Of a DNA stretch of 64,000 nucleotides, positions 25,501 to 37,995 are shown piece by piece; positions within the stretch are counted from its first letter, which is position 1; every line of letters begins with the position of its first letter. Location: the NCBI GenBank assembly GCA_000310025.1, contig FN648370.1, positions 251,662 through 315,661 of the forward strand, in the 5' to 3' direction. The notes beneath the pieces were generated by a model that worked only from the letters and a program-made list of their open reading frames with translations, did not search any database and was not told where the DNA came from. Made by a program: the position numbers and the translations under genes. The DNA comes from Ectocarpus siliculosus. Its lineage: Eukaryota > Sar > Phaeophyceae > Ectocarpales > Ectocarpaceae.

Positions 25501-28500
25501 ACGAATCTCCATCTCGAAAGAGATCATGAGATCAATGGTCAATAAGCAGCTGAGTACGAATCATACGCGCCCCCTCCGCTAGTTCTAGTTGGAGGACACC
25601 CTTTGTCAACGGTCTCTCTACACTAGACGATACTTGGTGTCTGCCATCAGGCGCTTCAGGTTATTCATTCCATGGTCAAATAGCTCAATGTTCAAACATA
25701 CCTGGAACAGAATCTCCAGATCTTCGACGATCAGTTCCCCTTTTTCGTCCTTGTCGGCGAGCATGAAAAGCGCCTCGAAGAAGCTGCTGACTACAAAGTC
25801 GTCGCCCCCTGAGTCTACGTTGTCGCGATTTTCTCTCTTCCGGTCTTCCGCCAAAACCTTTGGGCGTAGAGGGCGTGTGAAAGGCGCGCAGCGTGGCGAT
25901 CCACTGTACTGTAGGTCATTTTAGCCCTACGTGTTCCAAGTTATCTCTTCGGCAGCCCAACAGCTTTGCTGGGGAGTGGTATTTGTATTGCCATTCCGCA
26001 TATGCATACTGCAAAACAAAGGCGAGTGACACCCACGAAGTTACAGACCCTCAAACCACGCAAGAATTGAAACCACGAAACACAAACGGTCGTGAACACG
26101 GGCGTGGATGTCTGCGCCAAATGCATCTCAGAAATGCAAGAGGATTCACAACAAATTTGATTTCGAACTACCCCACGTAGAAGATTGTACACACCAGACA
26201 AGTCTCTGACGTTTGTGGTTGCTGGAACGGTATCGTCGCCAACAACAGCCATAATACACCCACCTTGTTCCAAATTTGCATCAGCTTGCTCGCAGCATCG
26301 GCTTCAGGGTTGATTCCAAGCGTATCTGCATACTCAGAGACGAGCCCCAGTCCTAGCATTCCGTCCTTTGCCATGCACCCCTTGATTCGACGGGTCACAT
26401 CCACCCGGGGATCGATTGGTGCAACCGCTGCGTTGCTCTCCCTGTGCAACAAAAGAATATGTATGACCACATCATGCCGCCTCAACGTCGTCGTTAATTT
26501 GGCGTTCTACATACCATGGTTAGAAAAGGGCGCACAACATGCCAATCTATCCAGTTAGTTCAAAGCACACAGAGATGAAGGTACGCTGAGTTTCGCCTTT
26601 TGAACTGGCGCTCATCGATTGTGTTCCATCTCATATCATATCCCGATCAAAACGACCCTTGCATAGAAATCGCGTTGAACGGGTAACACAGAACAGACCT
26701 GTGGAGCTTGAGGTTGGTCACTTTATTGCCCACGATATGCTTCAGGCTTCGGAAGTGCGCCGTCGGCTTGCGATTAGCTATTCGAAGTAGTTCCGATGCC
26801 ACGACTCTGTGGTACGGTATCTTGGAAATACCCCAAATACAGCCAAGGGCGCGATATTGTTGAGCCGCACGTCGAACGAGGAGAGACGGCGAAACGGGTA
26901 TGGAATCAAAGCAAAAAAACGCATTGTTAACGTTATGAATGCCGCGCCTGCTCGAAGAGGTCGTCAGAGTTGAGAATTCGCACCCACTTTTGTTAGACAT
27001 AGCCTTAGCACGAAAGACGGGATGAAACCGCAAGACACGGATAGTGAGCAAAATGTATTACTTGTTCGAAACTTGTCAACAAAGAAATGCACACTGAAAC
27101 CTGCCAGGCGAATCCGTCTGCCCCACCATTGACTGCCCACGGAACACGCGTAGCGGGTAGCTAAAGTACGGCTCTATAAGGAGGACCTTTTATCGCGACG
27201 GATGGGCATGACTTGGCTACTTCAGAGGCACGAATATCGCCTGACAATAATATACCACGTAGCCACTACAGGTGGGCACCAGCCAGTCAAGGACAATCTC
27301 CCTGCTCGAAGAAATGGTCATGCGTTGATCGCGTGCAAAACGGACCCGCAACTTGGTACCTGGAGGTTGAGTTCGTACTCTCCAGTTGCGCTAGCGTCAT
27401 TGAAAAGCGTTTCGTCTTTATGGGACGTGTCGCAGTTCTTCATGTTGACAATCAGATTCCCCTCATCTCGGGTGGACATTCGCATCGCCACACACAATGC
27501 CTGCAACCGGGGGGGGGGGGGGTGTACTCAGAATCGTGCATGCCGTAGTCGTTAGACCATTGACCTCGCATCCCTACAAAGCCGGGACGGAGCACGCCGG
27601 GTTCTCAACGGACCAGACTCTCACCGNNNNNNNNNNNNNNNNNNNNNNNNNNNNNNNNNNNNNNNNNNNNNNNNNNNNNNNNNNNNNNNNNNNNNNNNNN
27701 NNNNNNNNNNNNNNNNNNNNNNNNNNAGGGTCACTAGCTGCTTCGCCTCGTCCGGCTTAATCTTCAGAGAAGGGGGGGGGGGGCAGCAAAATGAGCCATT
27801 TCAGTAGTCTACATATTGAACTTTCTCCTACTACGGTTTTTGAGGAAGAATGTAGGGAATATGTTTTGTAATCCTGCCCACACAACAACGGGTTGATGCC
27901 GGCATGAAGTGTATTCGAAGCAACCGGAACACAATACAACTTCAAGTGCACGCAAACGGCACCTTTTCTCGGATCTGTGTTCGAAGAAAAAAGCTACCAT
28001 GTAGAATAGGACGTAGGAAGTAGCCCACGCACCTCGCCCCCGTTCTGTCCGATGCGATTTCCAGAAAGGTCCAAGTACTTCATGGTTGCGTTCGTCTGAA
28101 TGCAGGAGAAACGTCGTTGTGGGCATGGAGAGTCTTGGCAACGGCAAGCATGCAGAGAACAGTGCCCCGAAAGGGAACAGCACCAATACCAGCACCAGCA
28201 CCAGCAATAAAACCACATGTCAACTAACTTAAAATGCTCTGCACACACGTTCGACTTTTAACGAAATACAGATAGCTAACTGTGCTGGAAGACATAGCCC
28301 TGGCCCATGCCCTTCCGAGAAGGGGGATTGAAATACCCCTTCCAAAGCTAGAATTGGCTGTGGAATCGCAAACTCATCCCTCATCGGCCTTTACTGGCCG
28401 AGTACACAGCCTGAGCCAAACCTGATACCTTCAGTGCGAATGCCAGGACCATGGCAGCCGATGGGGTCACCGAGTTGTATGACAGGTCCACACTCGACAA

Positions 28501-31500
28501 CGTGTCATTCTCGAAGAGCGAAACCGCCAGCATCTTTAGCCCGGTAAAGATTAGAAAGGGGGAGGGTAGGCGACCAAGGGGTGAAAACGTGTTTTGGTCT
28601 ACGCCACAAGCAACCACCGAACCAATCACTTGTCCGTTGCTCGCCCAACGTAGAAATTAGCGAACGACCAGTATTTTCCACGCCCTTGCAAGCTAATTGA
28701 GAGGGTGGTCCCTTCTTGATCGTAGACAAGCATGCTTTCAGCACGACGAGCTCCGTTAGACAAATCGCCGTGAGTGATTAAGGGAACCTACTAATACTAC
28801 GACAGTGAACGTCGCCTTGCAAATACATGTCGTAGAGGATGCCACTGCACCTGGCTGGCGTGGTCGGAGAATGAGTTGTGACCCAAGCTCAGCGATTGAA
28901 GGCTGCGGTTGTGCTGCAGAGACTGCGCCACTGTCACCGCCGAATCTCCCCGGAGGAAATTCCATCCCAAGTTGAGGCTTGTGAGGGTGCAGTTCCTCGA
29001 TAGCATGTCTGCTATGGCTCCAGCGCTGGTCACCTACGAAAAAAGTTAACCAATTTTGCCGTTGGCAACCACGATCGTACCGCCATTATGTACTTATCGT
29101 TCAAATATCACAGCACACAGTTATCATAGCGCCGTAGAAGATAACCCATCCCCATTCGCTCTCATTTCAGGTCTTTCTGGGAAAGGTGAACCTTCAGTGA
29201 AACAACTTGGCTAGGCTACGTGCACCGCTAGTATTCTTTGGGGCGCGTTGTTGATAGACGCACATCGCGACGATGAAAGAAAAATCTCAACAGCTCCTTA
29301 GGCGTTGCGTGTGCGGGTACAATATGGGGTCGTCTTCAGCGTTGACTGGCCACGCAGAACAGGACGTAGTAGTAAATAATCTACCTAACTAACAATGCCA
29401 ACAAAAACGTTTTGCCGTGTACAAGAAAACAGTCGACGAAACCCAACTACCTGGCCGTTATCATTCCATCGACCTTTAGCAAACCGAGAGGACGCTTAGT
29501 ACGCTCAAACCTTCATTGTTTCTGACTTCCCGATGAGATTGCCCTCGAGGTCGATCTCCAGCAGAGAGATGTTGCTCCCTAAGGCTGCCATGAACTCTCT
29601 GTCTCAGTGAGGGCCGGTGCAAACAGCAAGGGAGCTAGTGTGAAGTTCCACTCAGAGAAGCTTAATTTTTTTCTAGCGTTTAGGTTCCGCGACTCACCAA
29701 CAGATGGTAGTTGGGATAAATGGGCGGTCGAAGACATTTTGATGACTCGTCACCTGCACTCATCATCGTCGATATCCGCCTTGCGTATAGCTAACGACCT
29801 CAGCTTGCACCGCCGGTTTCTCATGTACTCTCGCAGCTCATTCGCTGCGTCGACTCCCACTTCATTTTGGCTCAAATCTAAGTGGGAGCAAAGTGGGAGG
29901 CTTTGCACAGCTTTGACGACGGCGTGTGTTCCACGATCGGTCGTGCGGTTGTCGAATGCAACCAGTCGCTCTACGTTCCCCAGAATTGGCAATACTGTCG
30001 CCAGGGAGGTCATAATCTCGTCACCAAGTCCCATTCCTCCCACCTGAGAACAATTTGCCCGAGCAAGAGGTATGGGTGGATGATGTCGCCCAAGCCATTC
30101 GTTTGGGTAGTTAAGGTCACACAAATTGCACAGCGGTGCAGAATTACGCGGACTGGACATGGATGATCGGAAAGCGGCCTGCGGCGGCGCTTGTTTCCAC
30201 ATGTCTATTTTTCGAGCCCGTACTTCGGCTTCAACTCCAGCTAGGTGTTGTCTAGCTCTGGAGGCACTCGGTACAGTATTGAGTCTCTCGCACCTCAATG
30301 GCTCTTGTTTGTTCGCTCGTTTTGAGGATTGCTGGCCATGGCGCCCTGCCCTGGTCAGAGAGCTGCCTCAGAAACACGTCAGTTGCTTTCTCCAAGCGGC
30401 TAGTGGCGGACTCGTCTGAGGACGATCTCCACGTCATACCACGCACTGTTCCCTGAGCATTCGTTCAATGTTGGTGCAATGAGCTTTTCAGCCAGTTCCG
30501 GGAATGGTCTCGTTCTGTGCGGCTAAGGGCCGCGACAACGCGTTCTTCATTGAACCGAAGCCCAGCAAACCGTCCAACTTAGCTGTCGGAGCCCTGATAA
30601 ACATTGTTAGACCATGAAAGAGTGAAGGTCGGACAGGCACAGTTCCTGTGTCCAGGTGCTGAAGCCGCAACTCCTTGGTATAACCTTTTATTCCGACACC
30701 AACATTTGACACTCGAGGAAACCCACCAAGTAAACGTCGGTAACTCCTACCTCTTCCGCGGGGGTGATGTTTGGGTGAGGGTGGGACTGCTTCTTGTCTT
30801 CTACGAGGTGGAACCTGTGAAAAAAGTCTCGCCTCCTGTCTTCGCCGCCTCTAGATCTTTCTTCTGGACCTTCAGAGGGCCCCCTGTCAAGTCGATACAT
30901 ACAAACACTTGGTGTCGGCGTTCGCTCTATCATTGACATCTGGCCTGAGCTTTAACCTTTGGCAAGTTGATGAGTTTCACAGTCGCGAAGGTGGTCTATA
31001 CAGCCGCACTCACCCTACCTCGCCACACGGGTCTTAGGAACTACAAGGCCGCCACGAAACAACGCCCAACGTGCGCGAAGCGCAAGACGGCACTTTATCT
31101 GGAAAAGTACCTTGGTGTCGGGCATCTACCATCTCCCCGCTGAGATGGTTGTGTTCGACACTCAACATCGTAGACAAGTGCCTCGGTGCCAATTGAGTCT
31201 TCCGATACTGTTCGCTCGGACAGGTCGTCTCCTGGTTCTTGCTCTGGAGTCGGAGATCGTTCAGGATTCTCTTGAGGACGCCTTCCGTAAGCGTGCCCGC
31301 ATAGCGACGAGACAGTGGAGTGAAAGCGTGGGATCATCCATAACGTGGCGTTTCGCGACGCATGAGCAAAACCCAGCCCGAAATTTTTCTGAGGCACGGT
31401 GCACTATCCTCTATCGAAACGCATGGGACCCAGAAGAGCGCCGAAAGGCTCAAGCGCATATTTTGCGAGAGACAGAGCACATGGGGCACCAATCCCAGAG

Positions 31501-31909
31501 CAAGGAAACAACGAGAACACATCCATCGGACACAAAGTCCTGCCAGGTGCCGTAGTTGTTACCTTGCACCGATCGTGTGACGTATGTAATCGACCACAGA
31601 TCCCCCCCCCTCATCGTCACCCCAGGCTGTCCGGCGAGCGCCGTACACCTCGCTCGAGGCGGTTCGTTTCAACCCAAGAGCGTGATTCCGATTGTAGCGC
31701 TTGCTTTGCAATCGCCTAGCCCTCTGACCAAAGCTGTTGTTGGTGCGCCGATTCCCTGATCTCGCCAAGGACGTTGCTTCTGAACGCGCTCGCGCCCGCA
31801 CCTTTTTTCGATGTTTCGAAAATATGTTGGTTGGAAGAGCTTTCTTCATCTCAACGCCTTGATCCAGCATTTTCTGACTGAACGGAAATCCTTGGAGCTT
31901 GTTTCCCAT
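19535..31909 (-). CDS. Large LRR and EF-hand protein with uncharacterised C-terminal region
   Basis: The exon chain, 5' to 3', is: a probable first exon 31909-31802 (MGNKLQGFPF...), then uncertain N-terminal exons. Next come 30294-end exon (AILKTSEQTRAIE), 30043-29754, 29598-29511, 29033-28851, 28533-28429, 28095-28033, 27761 into the gap, 27500-27360, 26820-26699, 26441-26264, 25857-25702 and 25161-25054. Then 24629-24510, 24043-23918, 23610-23505, 23344-23261, 23013-22946, 22757-22650, one ending near 21955, 21601-21435, 21087-21015, 20777-20703, 20574-20459, 20215-20050 and 19648-19535. Exons from 30 to 28 kb encode ribonuclease-inhibitor-type leucine-rich repeats (LTSLNLGWNFLRGDSA, LSSVDLSYNSV, MKYLDLSGNRIG). 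Two EF-hand-like loops follow: DKDEKGELIVED and the canonical DADHSGSVDVEE. The C-terminal half, over 500 residues, has conserved-looking motifs (IPYHRVVASELLRIA, DGKEWQVPHSGTLRLSF, EPGENWLDETY, GWELPLDW) but I cannot name the domain. Probably calcium-responsive and scaffold-like; this is inference. It could be two adjacent genes, though phases run through nearly all junctions. Confidence 0.75.
19786..19811. repeat. 13-bp unit direct repeat
   Basis: CAGCCTACCGTAT occurs twice in tandem. Within non-coding sequence of the large minus-strand gene's last intron. Confidence 0.7.
27510..27785. other. Assembly gap (100 N) flanked by G runs, inside an exon
   Basis: Bases 27627-27726 are N. Runs of G (about 13 at 27510-27522 and 11 near 27772-27782) flank it on both sides. 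On the minus strand the right side reads into an exon (IKPDEAKQLVTL) and the left side reads CG followed by a GTGAGA donor, so the gap removes the middle of one LRR-region exon. Exactly 100 N would break the phase, so the true gap length is probably not 100. Confidence 0.9.
28180..28208. repeat. Short CCAGCA/ACCAGC microsatellite
   Basis: ACCAGCACCAGCACCAGC in an intron of the large minus-strand gene. Confidence 0.8.
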
Positions 31910-34900
31910 TGATGTGGTCTAGGCATGTGGTTTGTGTAGGTGGCAATTGCTATTGTGTGGTCACGTTCACCTCCTCAGTCATTAGTATCCTTCGTTTGCT
32001 CGATCTGACAGTCAATGTTCGCCAAATAAACCCGGGCTTGTGGTGGAGTGTAGACTATAGGTTTTGTTCAGGATGGATGATTTGCATCAAGACATTATAC
32101 ACACCTTGCTTGCCAAAAGTCTAAGAGATCTCAAAGGTGTGAATCGCCCGAACAAGGTAATAGCTGTATGTTGGACCATGATGGTTCTTACCTGTCGAAT
32201 CACATAGTTGGAATCTTGCACAAGATATAACGACGCCCACCCACCTGGGACTGGAGCGGTAGAAGGGCTGCTGGACCAAACAACCTACAGCCCCTGCTGA
32301 CACTAGGCTTTGGTGCGTGCTTGGGGATGGCAAGGCAGCTGTCTCGAGCTAGTTGGTCCGTGTGGGATGCCACCCATGTCATTCCTTCTGTGTTTGCGTG
32401 CTTGTCGTCGTCTCCGGCCGACTTGGCCCCGTACCGCCGACAACCTTGGTGCGAATGCGGTCTGATAAGCATCGATCGTCCAGCTACATGGGATCGATGG
32501 GATAAGACTCGAGGCCCTCGTCGATGGAGTTTTTTCTCCAGGTCCTGTCACACACACGGTGATTTTGTATCGCACATAGGTATGCATAGCGCAGGCGTGG
32601 GTTGACATTGACACTCATTTATAGAAGAGGATCATGACACATCATGCCAAGCACCCTTCCATTTGCTGTTGTCGCTGCACGCAGACAAGGGCACAAAACT
32701 TGTGTCTCGTCAAAGTCTTGCCGTATGATCGCTTTGCTCATCATGTTGATCCTACACGGAGCACCACAACGCGCACCTGTACCACCGCTACATACAGCAA
32801 ATCACCAACGTCATTGCAACACAACAGTTTTCTCACACCACTCACTTGGAATTCTCTCGCGGACGCTAGCAGGTTTGACCCCCGCTCTTCTTCGTATCTC
32901 GCTGTCCATGGGGGCGGAAACATCGGAGTCAACGTTTGTTCGCTGGTACGAGAGAGAGTTTCGTCGAGACAAGTGCTATAAATTAAGATCCAACAGGCAG
33001 TAGACTACATACGCTGCCAACTGCTTGAAAACTGTCACGAGAGTGATGTGCGCGATCCGCGCGTAAAACGTGTCCTGAGACTTCGTAAGTGGCCAAGTTT
33101 GTTTTGTTCTGTGATTTTAAAAATCTGCTGCATAAAACGAACGAACATGACCCCCACGGTTCGCAGCGGTTTCAGCACACCCACTAGTCGCCTCGTGACC
33201 ACGTGAACGCCTCGTGAACCGAACCATGAAAAAAAAAAACACTTACCGGCAGCGGAACCACTGCGACGGTTGTAGCGGTTAGGGAGATAGTCCTAGGTCG
33301 TTTAGAGGTTGACGTTGTGTACACGCAGGAGCACCCAGCTCTCAGCACATTTGCTATTTCTCAGAGCGAACACATTTGGGGCCTACTAGTACACCAGGAG
33401 AGAGGGACAGAGAGGAGCGACAGGTGAAATCAGACGCGTTTTTGGTTGTCCTCCAAACTCCTTCCCGGCCTTCCCCCTGTGCGACTGCTGTTGTGAACCT
33501 AGCGTCCATGCCTAATGTCGGAAAGCACTGCCTGCTGTCACACAAAATGTACTCTCACCATCTCTCCATAGTAGGCATTGCACATAACTCTCTCTCGCGC
33601 GCGCACGGACCCTAACCAGCATCCCCACCGCCTGTGATTTCATGCCTACCTCTCCCGCAATGATGGCGCTTGCAGTGAGGACGAGCAGTGCCCAAGAATC
33701 GGCCAGTACCAACAAGATGGTGAGATGTTACAGCTTAGCTGTTGTGGGATTAGCATCAGCAGGAAATCAGTATCAAATCACTACATGATGTCGAGCTTCA
33801 CAGCCAATATCCCCTGCCCGTTGGCCAGTCGAAGAAGGGAATTCAGTTCGGTCATGTCAAGTACATATGCATATGTGATTGTTTATGGTCCTGGTTTGCA
33901 AACCTAGCAAATCGCGATACCCCCTCTCCCGGTTTATCTAGACCAAGGCAGAACGGCCACAGATACTGCTGTTTTTTAGAGTTTGCTTCAGCGGCCCCCT
34001 GTTAAGCGGAATGCCCTGTTACAAAACGGCGTGGTAACGCTGCATCCCGGTTAATGGCTTCCACCGTGCCCACAAAGCCGTTGTTTGAGCTGGGTTCAGC
34101 GAGCAATGGTGGTCATCGATTAAAAGTTGGCGGACCCCCCCTAGCTTACGCGTAACAAAAGACACCGCGGGCCGCACAAACGCTTGCATGTCGTGCGCGG
34201 ATGGAGAGTTGTGCAACCTTCTGGGTAAGAGCCCTAGCAGAAACGAAGTCACTACGTAAAGCGTTAGCCGGGTGTAGCGGTTCGTAACCGCTATTGAGAC
34301 TCTTCCGGTTGAGCGGCTAAGTGGGTTCGGCGACGTGCCGAAATAAGCGGTCGCATTTTGTCCTCACACTACAAAGTGCAGCTAACCGGGAAGTGGGAAC
34401 GAAATGCGGATGAAACACACCTCTCCCAGGATCTAGCTAATAGAATGGTAGAACTTTCCCGGGGTGACCCGCTGAATCGATATTGAGATTCCACGAACCG
34501 GCTTCTTCTGACAAATGATTTACACATTATTGCCACTTTTGATTGGTGCGGTGTGATGAGCGGTGGGTATCTTTTTATGAACCCACAGGAAAGAACGGAA
34601 AATAACCCGACGATTAGCAGAAAGCAGCGGGAAAACAGTGTGTGTATTCAAATGCCTCTTCCTTGTCGCGCTCGTTGCAAGTATCCTTGACCTTCGCCCC
34701 TTTCCCGTCATCCGCCGCATTCGTGAAAATCTGCTTGGAATGGCTGCTCCCTACACTGGGCTGCAGGCGAGGTAAGAATGTGTCTGCATTGTTCGTATTT
34801 TGCACAACTGTCCCATGATCTAATGATCTATTGGGAGGCGCCTCCTGAATTATCATCGTTGCATCAGGAGTGTCTAGTTTGTTGTCGCAGGTAATCCAGG

Positions 34901-35299
34901 CTCGGGGGTAAGGGCGTTCAAGGAGTTAAATCGGTATGTTCCTGGTGACCGCTTGCGAAGACAACGCTGCTTTCACGTGGATGATTTTGTGAACAATTTC
35001 CGTTGAAGAGCAACCGATGGGCAAGCAGAAGTGTTGGGCACGTGTACGGCCAGGGAAAGGGATGCGGCTTAACACCTGTATTCGCTGTGCCTAAAAGCGT
35101 TAACGCGACTTTACTGCCTTCGTTTGCCGTTGAGCCCGTGCCTGTTCCAAGACGGGCATCAATTGCGTTTGTCCCGATGTTGCTGACGGGTCTGCATACG
35201 TGTTGCTACCGAAGTGGAGGCTTCCAATGTCTGCACTGTCAAGCGCATATCCCTCGCCGCCTTCGTTGTTCCCTAAGTGTTTCGGACTCAGATGATGAC
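31910..35299. other. Intergenic region, no gene seen
   Basis: Open frames here are short and show no family resemblance, no consistent splice chain and no coding composition. Sequence near 33240-33290 and 34250-34330 repeats the motif GTAGCGGTT and its inverse, which gives weak hairpins. The 5' regulatory sequences of the large minus-strand gene (left) and the lysine-rich gene (right) must lie here. I see no distinct promoter element. Confidence 0.55.
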
Positions 35300-37995
35300 A
35301 TGCCGCTCGCGCAATTTTCGAAGAAGCATAAGAAGAACGCGGCTGCTGGAGAATCGGACAAGGTGAGGCTGGGAATGCGTGGTTGGCCGGCATGTGAGTG
35401 TAGTAACTTCAGGTTTGCGGGCTACCCGATAGACGTCTCGTTGCATTTTATCACGGGGTGGTGTGCATCAAGCTCTTTTCGCACGACGTATGACACAATT
35501 TCAATATTCTACACTCGTGGGTGCCGGCGGGTGGTTTCTCGTTTCTGGGGAAAGGCAAAGACGAAAGCCAAGCCAACCGCCAAGGCAAAGGCTCCCATCA
35601 AAAGCGCGGCCGCCAAGAAGCTGGTGACCAAGAAGGGGCCGGCGAAGAAGCCCACCCCCGCGAAGAAGGGCGCCAAGAAATCGCCCACGCCGAAAGCTAA
35701 GGGCAAGGGTCCGGTGAGTGAGCGACATGGCTCGAGGCTTTTTTGAGGTGTCAATTAGGCACGTCTGTGTTGAGCGTAGCACCGTTGTTTGGTTTGAATA
35801 ACCCCCCTTCTGACCACTCCCTTGAGGTCGACGCCTGACTCTCATTCCCCCCGCTTGCGCCTTGTCGTGACTCCCAGGCAGCGAAGAAAGCTCCGGTAAA
35901 AAAGGTGCGTCCGACTGCATAGCGTCCATAGAACAGAACGTTGTCGAAGGTGAATGACGTATTTTGTAGAGATTCCAATGGTTGTTCCCCGCGTGTCTGG
36001 GTGTTGGGAAGTATACCTCAAGGGTCGGCTGAGTACAGTACCGGTCATCAAGCATGACGCATTGATCTCGTCATAGCTGAGGTTCTTGATGGGGTGAATA
36101 GGCGCAATTACATCATAATGGACGGATTTTGGTCGAAACTTCGCCAAACAGAGAGACGACATCAGCTGCTCAAGTCTTGTCCAGGTTGGGTAGATCGGCC
36201 CTCTTATACTCCTGCCGTTTGTTTCAGTATCCGCGACAACTTGCATCTCCCGTGACGAGCTGTGTTTCTGCTCTGTATATTTGTTTCGCACACGACGCCA
36301 ACCCGTATCCCAAAGAAAACAAAGCGGAAGACGAAACCACGAGAGCAGGAGTCTTCGGGGGACAAGCTGGTCACTCGATCAGGAGTGCTGTACGACACGA
36401 AGAAGGTGTGTGTTTTTAAGGAAGTAGACCCAAACTCTTGCCCGTTTATTTCCACTGCTGTGGGCGTGTTGGCTTTTTGACATAAAGTGTGATTGAAGCC
36501 GAGTGTAACTGCTTTTCGTGTACACGACGGGGCTCAGATTCAGTACCCCGCGCCCTGTACGCGGGGTACAATGCACCTTCAACACGGAGGACGTTCGAGA
36601 GGACTGTATGCCACAAATGACCCCTTCTGCCGTCGCCAGATGGATCAGTTTGTGTTTAGGTGACTACTTCTAGCGTTTTTCATCCCCGTTCACAGGGTGA
36701 GATGATTCAGAAGCTCCTCTGCCGTTGGTGGTATGCATTGGAGTGGCCGGCAAAGAAGGACCTGCGGCCAGCCCCTCCTTCGTACGAGGCGCTGGAAGGG
36801 TACCCGGGCGTGTTCATCTGTGTCGAGGTGAGAGTCGGAGGATTGGCATGCGCCAGTACCGCAAGTACATGCTGCACCTCGTTTCCCTCCGTTGCCCTTA
36901 CTTTGGGATAACCCATGCCGTTTTGGGAGCATTTACTTTTTCAATTGTGCCCGTTACGAGCTGTTGGTTTCGTACTGTCTCCTTTGCGTTTGACGTCGGT
37001 CTGCCAGGGCGATGATATCGGCAAGCTCCTCGACGTGCGCAACAAGGAGACCTGTCCGTGCTTCACGAATTTCGCAAATAAGGTTGGTGGAATACTCGCC
37101 CCGTTTGAGATTCCTTAGTCAAGAAAGCTTGGCGTGGCGCAAGAGCATACGGACGAGGGCTCGTGCAGTCTCGAGCCCCCTTGAGTTGCGGCGGTGTTGC
37201 ATGCGTGTAGATGTAGGCTTGGTTGTTGTGCTGCCGTTGCCTCGAGTTGTCGGGTTGTCTTGCTCATGGCTCTCACCCGTCGCATGCCCGATGAAGGTGG
37301 AAATGTTGATGTGCTCTCTGTTGTGCCCGTTTGGCTCTTACACCAGAGTTCGGAGGAGCTGAAGGGGCTTTTGGAGACAGCGTTGACGACGCAAAAGGAG
37401 GCCCTGATTGCTCACTGGGGGAAAAACGTGGCCGAAGAGGCGAATATCGACAGGTACTGAAGATGGCATCTTTGCCTTGTGTCACTGCAACCTCTTTCAT
37501 GACCGGTACTTCGTCATGCAGCCCTCAGTATTACAAGTAGTGCTAGCCCGACAAATGAAGCAATTGGCTCTCCATCCCAAAAGCTTGGGGTAGATGTGTT
37601 CTGCGCGTTGATATATATGACCGAAACCAAGGCGCTTCTCAACATCAGATCCCGGGTTGCCCCCAGGTTGACGTGACGCTCGCCACCTTTCTTTTTTTCC
37701 GCGCAAGAGAAGCCAGGGCAGTCGACAAGCGCATGACATAAAAAACACCTGATGGCATTCTACGGCCGTCTGGCATGCTTTTCTTCACTGAAGAAAAAGC
37801 AGTTGCGAAACAGTATCAACCACTTCGTAGCCTCACACGTCTCCGACCGTCTCTGACATGGGAGTTGATGTTCTTCGGACGTATTTTCGTCCACCCACCC
37901 TTTCGTTGACGTGCAGGGAGCTCAAGTGGTTGAAGAGCGTGGACCCGGCGAAGGCAGACAAGGCGGCTGTCAGGGCGCTTGCTGGAAAGTTCTAG
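35300..37995 (+). CDS. Lysine-rich basic protein with conserved C-terminal domain
   Basis: Eight exons: 35300-35362, 35555-35713, 35878-35904, 36316-36405, 36696-36827, 37008-37082, 37347-37453 and 37917-37995, with phases agreeing and a TAG stop. The product is about 242 residues. Residues 1-85 are strongly basic, made of Lys/Ala/Pro repeats (KAKTKAKPTAKAKAP, KKPTPAKKGAKKSP) like linker-histone tails, so nuclear or DNA/RNA binding is likely. The remainder is a compact domain: TRSGVLYDTKK, KLLCRWWYALEWPAKK, YPGVFICVEGDD, IGKLLDVRN, CPCFTNFANK, then a charged helix (SSEELKGLLETALTTQKEAL) and ELKWLKSVDPAKAD. I do not recognise the domain. I considered DEK and histone H1, but the C-terminal motifs do not fit. 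The ATG at 35300 follows an acidic stretch (SDSDDD) in frame, so the true start may be in an exon further left. Confidence 0.78.
36543..36569. repeat. Perfect 10-bp stem hairpin
   Basis: GTACCCCGCG and CGCGGGGTAC are separated by 7 bases, inside the fourth intron of the lysine-rich gene. Its role is unknown. Confidence 0.85.

Noticed and set aside
35003-35299. Long open frame upstream of the lysine-rich gene's ATG
   Set aside because: The sequence before SDSDDD has no protein-like conservation. The open frame crosses probable introns; the coding part only becomes convincing at about 35280.
35300-37995. Identification as DEK or histone H1
   Set aside because: The basic tail is similar in style, but the Trp-rich domain and CPC motif fit neither family.
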